Source of the DNA: Ichthyophthirius multifiliis | Lineage: Eukaryota > Ciliophora > Oligohymenophorea > Hymenostomatida | Length of the DNA: 64,000 nt | Assembly (NCBI RefSeq): GCF_000220395.1 | Contig: NW_004086071.1 | Location: forward strand, 1 to 64,000 | Reading direction: 5' to 3' | Part shown: piece after piece, positions 62,949-64,000 of the stretch | Layout of the letters: the number at the start of each line of letters is the position of its first letter | How positions within the stretch are numbered: the stretch's first letter is position 1 | Notes under the pieces: model-generated | Database searches by the model: none | Told to the model about the DNA's origin: nothing | Seen by the model: the letters and a program-made list of their open reading frames with translations, nothing else | Program-made: the position numbers and the translations under genes

Positions 62949-64000
62949 TATGAGCCAAAAATGTTTATAGTAAGGTATAAATATTTTTTTTTTTTTTTTT
63001 TTTTAAAAAAAATCAATTTAAAATAAATACCACTTAGATGACTTATAAATCTTAAATAGATAGCCACAAAATATTAACGATTTGGAAGAATATATAGAAG
63101 TTATATTTGAACATTAATTAAACTGTGAAAAACAAGGTAAATATGTAGAAGCTGAAATGGCAAAAAATAAAGTTAAATAATTAAAAATTGATTTAGAAAA
63201 AAAAAAGAAAGTAGAAATAAAAAATAAACATATAAATGAAAAGTTAGGAATAGAAAAAGCACATCTTGACGAATTTAATTAATTTAATGCTTTTTGGGAT
63301 TAAAAATTAATGAGTTTAATGAAGAAGCAAACAAAATCGAATATGAATTAATATAAAGATAATAATAAGAATATATTTAAGTAAAAGAAGAACTTTAAAA
63401 AGTTATTCCTTAATAACCTAAATAATCATCTGAAATATTAAATTTGCTGAAAATAGAATAAAATTTAGCAAAATAAAAAAGTAATTTTTTTAAAAGGAAA
63501 AATAAAATAAAAAAATTGTTAAAAAATATTTTAAACATATTTATTTATGTAATATTTTAAATAAAATTGTTTGAAAATTTTAATCTTTTTAATATTTTTT
63601 GAAATAAAAATATAAGTATCAAAAATAATAAAATTTTAATTAAAATAAAATATTTATTTTTTATTTAATTTTAAATAGTTATGTTGAGGCACATATAGTG
63701 TAATACAAAAAAACTATTTGGAAAATAAGAAAAATAGTAATGGTTACATACTCGAGAATCAAAAATAAAAATTAATTGAATTAATTAAAAACTAAATAAA
63801 ACAATGAATTAAATGCATTAAAATAAAGAATAACTGCAGGATAGGATGAATAACGTAAAAATAGATCTATAGAATTAGAAATATTACTTTAAAAATATTA
63901 AAATGTAAAAAAAGAACTAGAAATTTAATAATAAATGGAAACAAATCAATTTTAAAAACAATTGAAAAATAAACAAAATAGTAAATTATAATAATATATT
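62949..64000 (+). CDS. Coiled-coil protein (3' end outside window)
   Basis: Exon 1 is short (MSQKCLQQ from ATG 62949), then an intron (about 62975-63038) and DLQILNRQPQNINDLEEYIE, VIFEHQLNCEKQGKYVEAEM, AKNKVKQLKIDLEKKKK and LGIEKAHLDEFNQFNAFWDQ, a conserved block in which an EAxMAK-x-x-L helix is followed by H-x-x-E-F-x-x-F-N-x-x-W-D. After one frame change in the A5 run 63302-63306 it continues INEFNEEANKIEYELIQRQQ and KQSSEILNLLKIEQNLAKQK, then after an intron (about 63481-63680) YVEAH and NELNALKQRITAGQDEQRKN, RSIELEILLQKYQNVKKELE. These blocks recur in coiled-coil proteins of ciliates and other ciliated eukaryotes; a structural role is likely but the partner is unknown. The gene runs past 64000. 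Confidence 0.68.

Overview
The window looks like macronuclear DNA of an oligohymenophorean ciliate, most like the very AT-rich hymenostomes of the Ichthyophthirius/Tetrahymena group; the organism name is inference. Recognisable genes only read through if TAA and TAG are glutamine and TGA is the sole stop (histone H2A, an Mpo1-like protein, a mitochondrial carrier and a sugar-transporter-like protein all end at TGA exactly where the family should end). Intergenic DNA and introns are almost pure A/T, introns are short GT..AG, and (TA)n microsatellites are frequent. No C4A2-type telomere, rRNA, tRNA, CRISPR array or transposon was recognised.

Layout. 1-8.6 kb: 3' part of a MORN-repeat gene (+), an Rh-type ammonium transporter (-), a zinc-binding/leucine-rich protein (+), and a HAD-like protein carrying a C-terminal Dpy-30 motif (-). 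9-17.3 kb: a decayed cyclic-nucleotide-gated K+ channel (+), a ciliate-type conserved protein (-), an Mpo1/DUF962 protein (+) and a second, long CNG-type channel (+) with an altered selectivity filter. 18.5-29.9 kb: a run of minus-strand genes (M14 carboxypeptidase, peptidyl-tRNA hydrolase, a Q/N-rich coiled-coil protein, ARMC9, a hypothetical protein). 30.3-35.7 kb: a VTT-domain membrane protein (+), a linker-histone-like protein (+), a multi-membrane-span protein with tandem PX domains (-), and histone H2A (-) with two TATCCAAT boxes upstream. 37.3-45.2 kb: small hypothetical genes, a TTLL3-type tubulin glycine ligase (-), an MFS sugar-transporter-like protein (+) and a TGA-interrupted reading frame (+). 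45.5-56.2 kb: a membrane protein with a possible C2-like segment, a SKP1-like protein, an SPFH protein (-), an ankyrin/AGC-kinase fusion, a p24 cargo-receptor-like protein and a mitochondrial carrier (-). 56.2-64 kb: a decayed copy of a ciliate membrane-protein gene, its full-length relative (-), and the start of a coiled-coil gene (+) that runs off the window.

The genes do not form an operon or a single pathway. Several serve cilia and the cortex (ARMC9, TTLL3, MORN, Dpy-30 motif), two are chromatin proteins (H1-like, H2A), and many are membrane transport or sorting proteins.

A caution for every model here: at least a dozen conserved reading frames change frame at or near short A or T runs, nearly always as if one base were missing. 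This looks like homopolymer error in the assembly rather than biology, but it affects exact protein sequences. Coordinates of multi-exon genes give the outer start and stop codons; internal splice sites are given only where they were clear.
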